DNA from: CAADGL01 sp964643885
Lineage (GTDB): Bacteria; Planctomycetota; Phycisphaerae; UBA1845; Fen-1342
DNA: 33,149 bases
Direction: 5' to 3'
NCBI GenBank assembly: GCA_964643885.1
Contig: CAZXUI010000050.1
Coordinates: forward strand, 1 to 33,149
Part shown: positions 1 through 6,784 of the stretch, piece after piece
How positions within the stretch are numbered: position 1 is the first letter of the stretch
Layout of the letters: the number at the start of each line of letters is the position of its first letter
The notes under the pieces: generated by a model
The model's input: the letters and a program-made list of their open reading frames with translations, nothing else
What the model was told of the DNA's origin: nothing
Databases searched by the model: none
Made by a program: the position numbers and the translations under genes

Positions 1-180
1 CGGATCGGCGTCAGCGAACAGACGTTCCACCGCTGGCGCAACCAGTACGGCGGCATGAAGGCGGCCGACGCCAGGCGCCTCAAGGAACTGGAGGCCGGCA
101 GCGGCCGGCTCAAGAAGATGGTGGCGGAGCTGGCGCTGGACAACGCCATGCTCAAGGAGCTGGCCCAGGGAAAATGGTGA
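1..180 (+). pseudogene. IS3-family transposase OrfA, C-terminal part (cut by window edge)
   Basis: The first 59 codons read as the end of an IS3-type OrfA. A helix-turn-helix segment (GVSEQTFHRWRNQYGG) is followed by a leucine-zipper-like helix rich in Lys, Leu and Glu, ending in LDNAMLKELAQGKW. This matches the usual DNA-binding subunit of IS3 transposases, which specifies terminal inverted repeat recognition. The stop TGA (178-180) overlaps the ATG of the following OrfB frame at 174, the arrangement IS3 elements use for -1 frameshifting to make OrfAB. The 5' part lies outside the window. Because OrfB is broken, the element is almost certainly inactive here. Confidence 0.88.
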
Positions 181-255
181 GCCCGACCCGTCGGCGTGAG
201 GCAGTCGAGCAACTCCAGCGGAGCTTCGAAGTCTCGCAACGACGGGCGTGCCACC
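174..255 (+). pseudogene. IS3-family transposase OrfB, truncated N-terminus
   Basis: The frame starting at ATG 174 gives MVSPTRRREAVEQLQRSFEV followed by SQRRAC, the typical opening of IS3 OrfB (integrase subunit). After about residue 26 the resemblance stops and the sequence becomes unrelated GC-rich repeat DNA, so the DDE catalytic core is missing. The open frame runs on to 377 but the later residues (Cys, Arg and Gln rich) look like noise. I infer a deletion or replacement that removed the rest of the insertion sequence. No right-end inverted repeat could be recognised. Confidence 0.8.
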
Positions 256-320
256 CGGAGCAGTGCTCATCGCGCGATGGCAGGCAAGACGCCTGCGCCC
301 GTCAGCGCGCCGGTGCATGG

Positions 321-374
321 TGCGGGAGCGAGCAATACACCGGCTACTGCGGGAGCGAGCAACGCCCCGGCTGT
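321..374. repeat. 27-bp direct repeat, two copies
   Basis: The string TGCGGGAGCGAGCAA occurs at 321-335 and again at 348-362, a period of 27. The intervening bases are also related (ACACCGGCTAC versus CGCCCCGGCTGT). It runs into a segment containing TTAGCTGGTGCCACACTTCC (375-394), which I recall as a common dispersed intergenic sequence of planctomycetes. That last point is memory, not something shown here. Confidence 0.6.
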
Positions 375-576
375 TAGCTGGTGCCACACTTCCAGCGGGA
401 CCCGCGCCCGGCGGGCGAGAGGGTGGGTGGACGGCGCTGGGGGCGCCGCCCACCCGTGGCCGGTCGGGGTCAGCGCCGGCCAATCTGGGAAGTCCGTGTG
501 CCGGCCGGCCAAGGGAGCAGAGGCGACCCGCCCGGGGCGTGATACATACCGCGGCCGAATCGGGAAGGGCTGCATC

Positions 577-660
577 CGACGGGCGCGAGCGTTGGGCATT
601 CGGCGGCCGGGTGCGAGCGCGCGGCATCGGGCCGCCGGGCGCGAGCGCGCGACATCCGGC
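577..660. repeat. 28-bp degenerate tandem repeat, three copies
   Basis: The core GGG[CT]GCGAGCG recurs at 581, 609 and 637, exactly 28 bp apart, with a following GCAT or ACAT and a GGC-rich tail. Copies 2 and 3 are more alike than copy 1. No gene overlaps it. Confidence 0.6.
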
Positions 661-837
661 CGGCTGGCGCCACGAGGCCGTGGACCAGCGGGACAGCCTC
701 CCGAATCGTACCGAAGGTGCCCGGCAGGACAGCCCAGGGCGAGCGTCGCCCTGGGTAGGCGACCGTTGCGCCCGGCACGCTGAAAGCGTTCGGCCCTTGT
801 CCTGCCGGGCAAAGTGCGACAGGCCGGAGAACTGTCG

Positions 838-906
838 CCCAGTGACCGGTCGGAGACCGGTCCCCCATTCTCCAGTCACGGGCAAGCTGCGCTTGCCCAT
901 GCCACC
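838..906 (+). repeat. Composite palindromic repeat: GACCGGTC hairpin plus GGGCAAGC hairpin
   Basis: GACCGGTC-GGA-GACCGGTC forms an 8-bp stem with a 3-nt loop. About 20 nt later comes a second hairpin, GGGCAAGC-TGC-GCTTGCCC, followed by ATGCCACCC. The same two modules in the same order and orientation recur twice near 25300 and 25500, so this is one dispersed composite element. Confidence 0.75.
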
Positions 907-911
907 CGGCC

Positions 912-983
912 GGTCCCTTGATCCCTCGATCCCTCGGTCCCTTGGTCCCTCAGTCCCTCGGTCCCTTATTCCCTCTTCCCTTT
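912..983. repeat. 8-bp tandem repeat (TCCCTCGG-like), about nine units
   Basis: Nine consecutive 8-mers of the form GGTCCCTT, GATCCCTC, AGTCCCTC or ATTCCCTC run without interruption and end about 10 nt before the start codon of the next gene. They occupy the place where its ribosome binding site would be and contain no Shine-Dalgarno match on the plus strand. Confidence 0.75.
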
Positions 984-993
984 ACAATCCTGC

Positions 994-1635
994 GTGGAAA
1001 TCGACCTCAACACCCTGCCGATCCCCGACTGGGACGTCCGCTGCCCGCGCTGCAAGTATCCGCTCCGCGGCCTGCCGGCCCATCGCTGCCCGGAGTGCGG
1101 CGCCGTGCTCGACATGCAGTCGCTCGTGCGGACCTGGACCCGCCTGCGCGAGCCGCAGTTCACCGGCCGCGAGCGGCCGTTGCCGGATTTCGGCCTGCGC
1201 TGCGGCGGGTGCGGCGCGTCGCTGGCCGGCGCGGCCGAGTCGCAGTGTGCCGTGTGCGGGCGGGCGTTTGACGTGGAGGCGGCCCGGCCTGCGCGGCGGT
1301 GGTTTCTGGTCGACCGCGACCTGACGGGCGAGCTGCCGCTGCCGATCGTGGAGATGCTGCTGGAGACCGAGCGGGTGCCGTTCGTGGTGTATGGCGGGCG
1401 GACGGCCGTGGAGATTTACATGGGCAGCCGGTCGCTGGGCAGCCGCATTCTGGTGGACAGCGACTTCTATTTCGACGTGCGCTGGCTGCTACAGCGGGAG
1501 CGGAGCCGGCTGGCGGCGCGGCGGGCCGGTCCGGAGCCTGCGGCGTGGCGGTGCGAGGCGTGCGGTGAGGATGTGCCGGGGCACTTCGACGTGTGCTGGA
1601 ACTGTCAGACGCCGGCGGCGCGGGCGGGAGAGTAG
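994..1635 (+). CDS. Zinc-ribbon protein with a DUF2007-like central part
   Basis: This 213-residue cytoplasmic protein has three zinc ribbons. Two are N-terminal (CPRCKYPLRGLPAHRCPECG at about residues 13-32, and CGGC...CAVC at about 70-88). One is C-terminal (CEACGEDVPGHFDVCWNCQ, about 187-205). The middle region, with LPIVEMLLETERVPFVV and later SRILVDSDFYFDVRWLL, resembles DUF2007-type putative signal-transducing domains, where a surface-exposed fold is followed by a 'CW.C' ribbon. The start is GTG 994. No Shine-Dalgarno precedes it; an 8-bp tandem repeat does, so the true start or expression mode is uncertain. The next gene is convergent. No specific function can be assigned; metal binding is inferred from the paired cysteines. 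Confidence 0.8.
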   Translation: MEIDLNTLPIPDWDVRCPRCKYPLRGLPAHRCPECGAVLDMQSLVRTWTRLREPQFTGRERPLPDFGLRCGGCGASLAGAAESQCAVCGRAFDVEAARPARRWFLVDRDLTGELPLPIVEMLLETERVPFVVYGGRTAVEIYMGSRSLGSRILVDSDFYFDVRWLLQRERSRLAARRAGPEPAAWRCEACGEDVPGHFDVCWNCQTPAARAGE

Positions 1636-1907
1636 GGATTAAAGACGAGAGCGAAGAGCCGGGGGTGCGGCCCCGCGTGCGAGAAGGGAATCTCGCACGA
1701 GGACGACACGATCGGACTGTTTGCCATCCTGGATGAGAATGCGGTGTGGGATTGGCCCCCTTGTACTGTGATCTGGGGCGCAGGCCCCACGGACGACGTT
1801 GGGGGACGAGGTTTCCGGTGGCTCCGAGCCCCCGGCTACGGTCGAGCGAGCGGCATGCTCACGCCTTCGGCGAGAGCATCCCACGCGGGCGTCTGCCCTG
1901 ACGGGCA

Positions 1908-2263
1908 AGAGCGCGACCGGTCGGAGACCGGTCGCCCAGTGACCGGCCAGAGGCCGGTCCCCCAATGTTGAGGAGACCGGTCGCCCAGTGACCGGCCAGA
2001 GGCCGGTCCCCCAATGTTGAGGAGACCGGTCGCCCANNNNNNNNNNNNNNNNNNNNNNNNNNNNNNNNNNNNNNNNNNNNNNNNNNNNNNNNNNNNNNNN
2101 NNNNNNNNNNNNNNNNNNNNNNNNNNNNNNNNNNNNTCCCCCAATGTTGAGGAGACCGGTCGCCCAGTGACCGGCCAGAGGCCGGTCCCCCAATGTTGAG
2201 GAGACCGGTCGCCCGGTGACCGGCCAGAGGCCGGTCCCCCAATGTTGAGGAGACCGGTCCCCC
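1908..2263. repeat. 49-bp tandem array of hairpin elements (GACCGGCC-AGA-GGCCGGTC)
   Basis: The unit starting at 1938 repeats at 1987 and 2036, and after the gap at 2166 and 2215, always with a 49-bp period. Each unit carries GACCGGCC-AGA-GGCCGGTC, an 8-bp stem with 3-nt loop, then CCCCCAATGTTGAGGA and GACCGGTCGCCC. The array is preceded by a GACCGGTC-GGA-GACCGGTC copy near 1917-1935 and ends at about 2263. Units are nearly identical, so the array is young or homogenised. The phase across the gap is 2036 to 2166 (130 bp), which is not a multiple of 49, as expected for a placeholder gap. Confidence 0.9.
2037..2136. other. Assembly gap of 100 N
   Basis: Exactly 100 undetermined bases, the usual placeholder for a gap of unknown size, lie inside the 49-bp tandem array. 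The true number of repeat units is therefore unknown. Confidence 0.98.
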
Positions 2264-2325
2264 ATACCCGGGGCAGCGGCGCGGCGGGTTCAGATCGCAG
2301 CCCCGCGCCGGCGCCTTTCACTTTT

Positions 2326-2381
2326 CACCTGCCACCTGCCACCTGCCACCTGCCACCTGCCACCTGCCACCTGTCACTTGT
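2326..2381. repeat. 7-bp tandem repeat CACCTGC
   Basis: Six perfect copies of CACCTGC (2326-2367) are followed by CACCTGT and CACTTGT. The block ends 17 bp from the stop codon of the minus-strand gene. Such a minisatellite can change copy number by slippage; no regulatory role is visible. Confidence 0.85.
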
Positions 2382-2397
2382 CACCCGCGAGCGCGCC

Positions 2398-4599
2398 TTA
2401 TCGCCGCGGCCAGTAGCGCACGTCGCCGCTTTCGGCCTTCGCGTCGTGCTGTCCGCCGTCGTCGACGCCGTTGGCGCCGAGCGAGTAGAGCGTGAAATCC
2501 TCCTCGCCCGGAATGTAGGCGAAAGGCGCGTTCGTGAACGGGTCGATCACGAGCTGCTCGTTGCCGCCGCCGTTGACGAGTTCGCCCAGCGAGTCCGGAT
2601 AGCGGCCGTGCTGCTGGCGATAGGCCTTGAGCTGCGTCACCAGGATCGTCCCGCGCCGCGTCGCCTCGGCCCGGGCGCTGAAGAATGAAACGCGCGAGAG
2701 CGACGGCGTCAGCGTGGCCAGCAGCGGGTTCGTGGCCCGCCAGATCGGATCGGACGCGAGCTGCTCAAGATCATCGTAGGCCTGCCGGCTCTCCTGATAA
2801 GGCAGGGCGGCCGCCTCGGTCAGCCGGTCGTAGTGCTGGTTGACCGACTGCGTCATCTCTTCGAAGCCGGCCGCGCCGAGATACGTCATGAACATGATTT
2901 CGCCGGCCGGGTTGTCGCCGCCCATGCCGAGCACCTCGTTCATATGCTTGACGCCCTGCTCCGAGACGCGGTAGTGGCCGGTCTGCGGGTTCATTTCGAA
3001 GGAGCGCTGGATCGAGTCGAGCAGCATCGCCCGCTCGAACTGGATGTTCTGCGTGATCGGGCGGACGGGGGCGTAGCTTCGCTCGACGCGCTGGGCGAGC
3101 GCGACGTAGTCGAGCTGTCCGTCGCCGGCCGACGCGAGCGAATCAAGCAGCCGCTCGGAGCCGAGGTTCTGAATGGCGACGCCGACGAGGTTCTCGATCA
3201 GCGTCGTGCCCTGGCCCTGGTGGGCGCCGAGGGCGAGCGTGTCGACGAAGGCACTGGTGGCCGCGGCCATATCGCCGTTGGCCTCTGCCAGCTCGCCCTG
3301 CATCGTCGTGAGCCTGGCGATCTCGCGCATCTTGCCGAGGTTCGGCAGAAGCACACCGAACATCGGGCCGCCTTCGCTGTGCAGAGTGATGCCGCGATAG
3401 TCGAGAGCGAGCGCGGCGCGGGCGGTCGCGACGGCCGCGGCGTTCGCCTCCAGGTAGGCTGTGACTTCCGGCGACAGGAGCGCTTCGGGGTCGCCGGCCA
3501 TGGCCGCGTTGAGCAGCTCCTCGTCGCCTTCGAACGGGACGAGCGACGCGGCCGCCGCTTCGTAGAGCCACTCGGCCGAAGGGCCGACGGTCTGCGTGTG
3601 CTCGTTGGCCCAGGCGAGGTAGTCGACGGGATCGGCGGGATCGGGCTGCGGGACGGGCACGCCGACCGAGTCGCTGATTCCGGCGGGCGGGAAGGGCGGA
3701 GCGGCTTCTTCGGCGAGCGCTGGGGCCTCTCCCGCGAGCTCTTGCGCGTACTGCTGTCGAATCCGGTCGAGTGCCGCTTCGAGCGACGGTGGCACGGATT
3801 CGTCGAGGGCTTCGCTCATTGCCTGGTCGAGCACTTCCTGGATCGTGGCGTGTCCGGCCGCGTCGTGCTCTGGGTCGCTCTGTGCGATCAGCTCGGCGAG
3901 CTCCTCGGGCGTCAGCTCGGCAAGCTCCTCCTGTGTCAGCACGTCGCCGCCTTCGCCCGCCTCCGCCTCGGCCAGGGCCGCGAGGACCTCGGCCGGCAGC
4001 TCTTCGTCGGCCGCATTCGCCGGCCGGCCGATGACCTCGCCGCGTTCCAGGTCGACGCGGACCTCGCGCTCCCAGTGGAGGCGGATGACGAATTGCGACC
4101 CGTCGGCTTCGAAGGAGAACTTCGCCCCGCGCAGCCACTCGATCGAGCCGCGCCGGGCGCGCACCTGCCGCCAATCCGGTCCGCTCAAGAGCTGCGGCAG
4201 CTCCAGCTCCGCATGCTTCTCGCCGTTTTCGCCGTAGATGACGAGCGCGTGGGCCGCGCCGCCGCGGCGGTATTCATCCAATGTGATCACGAACCGCCCG
4301 TCGTCGCGGATGAAGCCGTGCACCGGCCCGGTTTCGTTGACCAGCTCGGCCTGCCAGACGACGTGCTCGCCCGCCGCGCCCGCGCCACCGCGCTGCATCA
4401 ATGTGGCTCGGCACGGGCGCTCCTGCCCGCGTCGAGCCGGCTCAACGCGCAGCTCGAAGCGCCCGTTCTCGGATCGTGCAGCGCGCAGCACGCCGGGACC
4501 GGCCGCCTCGGCCGGCGGGCCGCCGAACAGTCCGGCCGCCAGTCCGCTGACCATCAGCCACAGCGCGCTGTGCATCGGCTCGCTCATTCGCAGAATCAT
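2398..4599 (-). CDS. Large secreted protein with a pseudopilin-like C-terminal domain
   Basis: This 733-residue protein starts at ATG 4599, preceded by GGAG, and opens with a signal peptide (ALWLMVSGLAAGLFGG, then PAEAAG). The frame stays open upstream to 4686, but that extension lacks coding character. The first ~250 residues suggest a beta-rich domain, followed by a long acidic Ala/Glu-rich helical section. The last ~90 residues (QLKAYRQQHGRYPDSLGELV, then DPFTNAPFAYIP and YSLGANGVDDGG) match the C-terminal pattern of type II secretion pseudopilin-like (T2SG) domains seen in many planctomycete exported proteins. The N-terminal prepilin cleavage motif of true pseudopilins is absent, so I treat it as an exported protein of unknown role that borrows this fold. 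Confidence 0.85.
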   Translation of the reverse strand: MILRMSEPMHSALWLMVSGLAAGLFGGPPAEAAGPGVLRAARSENGRFELRVEPARRGQERPCRATLMQRGGAGAAGEHVVWQAELVNETGPVHGFIRDDGRFVITLDEYRRGGAAHALVIYGENGEKHAELELPQLLSGPDWRQVRARRGSIEWLRGAKFSFEADGSQFVIRLHWEREVRVDLERGEVIGRPANAADEELPAEVLAALAEAEAGEGGDVLTQEELAELTPEELAELIAQSDPEHDAAGHATIQEVLDQAMSEALDESVPPSLEAALDRIRQQYAQELAGEAPALAEEAAPPFPPAGISDSVGVPVPQPDPADPVDYLAWANEHTQTVGPSAEWLYEAAAASLVPFEGDEELLNAAMAGDPEALLSPEVTAYLEANAAAVATARAALALDYRGITLHSEGGPMFGVLLPNLGKMREIARLTTMQGELAEANGDMAAATSAFVDTLALGAHQGQGTTLIENLVGVAIQNLGSERLLDSLASAGDGQLDYVALAQRVERSYAPVRPITQNIQFERAMLLDSIQRSFEMNPQTGHYRVSEQGVKHMNEVLGMGGDNPAGEIMFMTYLGAAGFEEMTQSVNQHYDRLTEAAALPYQESRQAYDDLEQLASDPIWRATNPLLATLTPSLSRVSFFSARAEATRRGTILVTQLKAYRQQHGRYPDSLGELVNGGGNEQLVIDPFTNAPFAYIPGEEDFTLYSLGANGVDDGGQHDAKAESGDVRYWPRR

Positions 4600-5100
4600 C
4601 GAGGGAAACTCCAGCCCATTGCGTTGTTCGGATTGAATGCCGGGGGAGGTGACTGCTGTGTTTGCAATCTCCAAGGCGAACGACACCGAACGCTGGGATT
4701 TCGGATGCCGCTACGCCAGGTACGTCGAGACGCCAGCGAGCCACCTCCCCTGAAAGTAATACGTCCGTCCGGCGCCTTTCCCACACGAACTTCCGCCTTC
4801 GTGAGCATAATTTTTCGCCGCGGCTCGCGGCCGGGCGCCGCACCTCGTGCGTAAGCTTTGAGCCGCACACGGGTTACGCGGATTCGGCCGCGGGCGGGCG
4901 GTCCCCGGCCGATGCGGCGCATATTGCTCAGGTGCCCGTCGTTGCCAGGTCGGCCGGGCGGCTCTTCCGGCCGCCGCGGCGGGGCGGGTCGAAACACCGC
5001 CCGTTTGTGGAACGGCGGAATTCGCCCCGGCCTTAGAATACATCTGTGGAAGGCCGAAGCGCCTCTCGTATCGCCGGCCGCGGCTCCGGAAGGGCTCAGG
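4600..5100. other. Divergent intergenic region
   Basis: These 501 bases separate divergent start codons, so promoters for both neighbours should lie here. Plus-strand TAGAAT (5034-5039) is a reasonable -10 element about 62 nt before the kinase start, but no good -35 is seen at 16-18 bp. Open frames crossing the region extend both genes backwards without a ribosome binding site and are rejected. No RNA gene was recognised. Confidence 0.5.
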
Positions 5101-6225
5101 ATGCAGGAAACGATGACCGTCATGCTGTCGCACCACGAGGGCGGTCCGCCGGCCGACGCGGTGGAGGTGCCGCGGCGCGTCGGCAGCGTGCGGCTGGGCG
5201 AGCTGCTGGGGCAGGGGGCGGCGGGGGCGGTCTTCGCCGGGTATGACGAGGCCCTGCACCGCAAGGTGGCCGTGAAGCTGCTGCACCGCCGCCGCGGCGG
5301 TGAGAACGACCCGGCCACGCTGGAGCTGCTCAGCGGCATTCGTGCGGCGGCGTCGATCAAGCATGCGAACATCATCACGGTGCACGCGGTGGAGCTGGCG
5401 GCGGGGCTGCCGGTGATTGTGATGGAGTACGTCGACGGCGTGTCGATGCGCGACCTGCTGCGGCGGACCGGCCCGCTCGATGCGGAGCTGGCGCTGTATC
5501 TGTTGCGGCAGCTCGCGGTGGCGGTGGAGGCGCTGCATACGGCCGGAGTGGTGCATCGCGATCTGAAGCCGGCCAACATTCTGTTTGATCATGACGGGGC
5601 GGCACACGTGTGCGACTTCGGCCTGGCGTGCGACTTCGACCTGGCCTCGTTTCGCAGCGGGGCGACGGGCATCGCCGGCAGTCCACTGTATATGGCCCCG
5701 GAGATGTTCGACGGGCACGTTTCACCGCAGGGCGACGTGTACGCGCTGGGCGTGATGCTGTTTGAGGCGCTGGCGGGCCGGCCGCCGTTTGCGGCCGAGA
5801 CGATCAGCGAGATGCGGGCGCTGCACGAGCGTGCGGAGATTCCGTTCGAGCAGCTTGCGTTGCGGGGGGGCGTCGACGAGGCGGTGTGCGAGGTGGTCCG
5901 CCGGGCGACGCACAAGACGCGGATTATGCGGTACAAGTCGGCCGGTCACATGCTGCGGGCGCTCGAGCCGCTGAGCCGCCGCGGGCGCGATGAGGCGCTG
6001 CGGCTGCGCGTGGCGGAGATCGTCGCGGCGATTTCGCTGGCGGATGGGGCGGCGGGTGGGGCGGATGCGGCGGCGGGGGCGGATGGGCCGGCGCGTGGAG
6101 CGGATAAGGCGGCGGGCGTGGGTCGCATGTCCGGTCCGGATGCGACGGTGTTCGACCTGGTGGCCCGGCGTGCGGCGGCGAAGCGGCAGACGCGCGGGGG
6201 GGATTCGTCGGCGGGCAAGTCGTAG
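5101..6225 (+). CDS. Serine/threonine protein kinase (Hanks type, soluble)
   Basis: The 374-residue product starts at ATG 5101 behind GGAAGGGCTCAGG. It has a complete kinase core: glycine loop GQGAAGAV (37-44), ATP-binding Lys in VAVKLL (K59), catalytic HRDLKPAN (D154, N159), DFG (172-174) and APE (199-201). The family phosphorylates Ser/Thr on target proteins using ATP. Unlike typical PknB proteins it has no transmembrane segment and no extracellular sensor. After about residue 300 it ends in a short Ala/Gly/Asp low-complexity tail. I therefore infer a cytoplasmic kinase whose input is unknown. It is monocistronic between a divergent and a convergent gene. Confidence 0.95.
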   Translation: MQETMTVMLSHHEGGPPADAVEVPRRVGSVRLGELLGQGAAGAVFAGYDEALHRKVAVKLLHRRRGGENDPATLELLSGIRAAASIKHANIITVHAVELAAGLPVIVMEYVDGVSMRDLLRRTGPLDAELALYLLRQLAVAVEALHTAGVVHRDLKPANILFDHDGAAHVCDFGLACDFDLASFRSGATGIAGSPLYMAPEMFDGHVSPQGDVYALGVMLFEALAGRPPFAAETISEMRALHERAEIPFEQLALRGGVDEAVCEVVRRATHKTRIMRYKSAGHMLRALEPLSRRGRDEALRLRVAEIVAAISLADGAAGGADAAAGADGPARGADKAAGVGRMSGPDATVFDLVARRAAAKRQTRGGDSSAGKS

Positions 6226-6784
6226 GCTCGCGCGGGGTGCGAGGAACTCGCCGGGCGCCGTCGCTTGCGAGCTTCCTTTGGCCCTCAATTTGATGGACGG
6301 GCATGGTTGGCAGAAGCGGGCTTTGTGGCGGGCGGCCGCGGTTCCGCTGCCCCTTCGGGGCAGAAGAGGGGATCGGGGCCCGGGGTCCACGGGTTCCGCT
6401 CGCCCGGCTGGCGCCGGGCTCGCTGCATCCGTGGCTACAATCCGCTGCCCCTTCGGTGCCGTTGTGACTGGGCGAGCAGGACGGGACCAGAACGACGGGG
6501 CCGGCATGACGGGTCCAGCATAACAGGGGCGGTGTGCCGGGGCCGGCAACACGGCGCTGGCAAGCGCCGGGATCGCCGTGTCGGTACCAGCGAGCCTTTC
6601 TGGGTCGAAATGTGGTCAAGGGACGCACGCGACGTGCTCTCCCCGCACGACGAAGAACGCGGCCGGCCGGCACCGCTTATCGCAGCACCGGCCGGCCTTT
6701 CTGCGTGCCCCCTTCAGGCACCCGTCACTTCTCCCGGCGGCGGATCACCTCGTCCGCTGGCGAGTCACCGCGTCCGGTGGCGGG
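6226..6784. other. Convergent intergenic region with direct repeat and strong hairpin
   Basis: No gene is supported in these 559 bases. CCGCTGCCCCTTCGG occurs twice (6344-6358 and 6442-6456). Between the copies is a GC-rich segment (CTCGCCCGGCTGGCGCCGGG and GCTGCATCCGTGGCTACAAT) of the dispersed kind I recall from planctomycete genomes. A strong hairpin follows at 6661-6697. Confidence 0.6.
6661..6702. terminator. Putative terminator hairpin between converging genes
   Basis: GGCCGGCCGG (6661-6670) pairs perfectly with CCGGCCGGCC (6688-6697) around a 17-nt loop, followed on the plus strand by TTTCT. It lies between the kinase (+) and the metalloprotease (-), 83 bp past the end of the latter. 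The short T-run favours the plus direction, though it may serve both. Confidence 0.5.

Larger units (their letters stand above)
256..993. other. Non-coding, repeat-rich region downstream of the IS remnant
   Basis: I see no convincing gene in these 738 bases. Overlapping long open frames on both strands have unnatural Arg/Pro/Gly/Ala-rich translations. The stretch holds a 27-bp direct repeat (321-374), a bulged hairpin around 420-455, a 28-bp degenerate triplicate (about 577-660), one GACCGGTC palindromic element with its hairpin partner (838-906), and an 8-bp tandem repeat (912-983). It looks like an accumulation of dispersed planctomycete intergenic repeats beside a decayed insertion sequence. 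Confidence 0.7.
1636..2397. other. Convergent intergenic region with tandem arrays and an assembly gap
   Basis: This stretch separates the 3' ends of two converging genes. It begins with about 270 bp of unremarkable sequence. It then holds the 49-bp palindromic array with its 100-N gap and a 7-bp minisatellite just before the stop of the minus-strand gene. Open frames through the array give low-complexity peptides and are not genes. Confidence 0.75.

Noticed and set aside
1938..2263. Coding sequence across the 49-bp array (minus-strand frames of 127-208 residues)
   Set aside because: The peptide is a monotonous repeat of the DNA unit, crosses 100 Ns and has no ribosome binding site or recognisable domain.
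2833..4854. 673-residue plus-strand open frame
   Set aside because: It lies antisense to the secreted pseudopilin-like gene, is Arg/Gly/Val-rich, and arises from high GC at third positions of the real gene.
5034..5039. Firm promoter for the kinase gene
   Set aside because: TAGAAT is a fair -10 but no -35 lies at an acceptable distance, so it is only mentioned with the intergenic region.
4858..5100. N-terminal extension of the kinase
   Set aside because: The frame is open but Arg/Pro/Gly-rich, lacks a ribosome site, and ATG 5101 has a good one just before the kinase domain.
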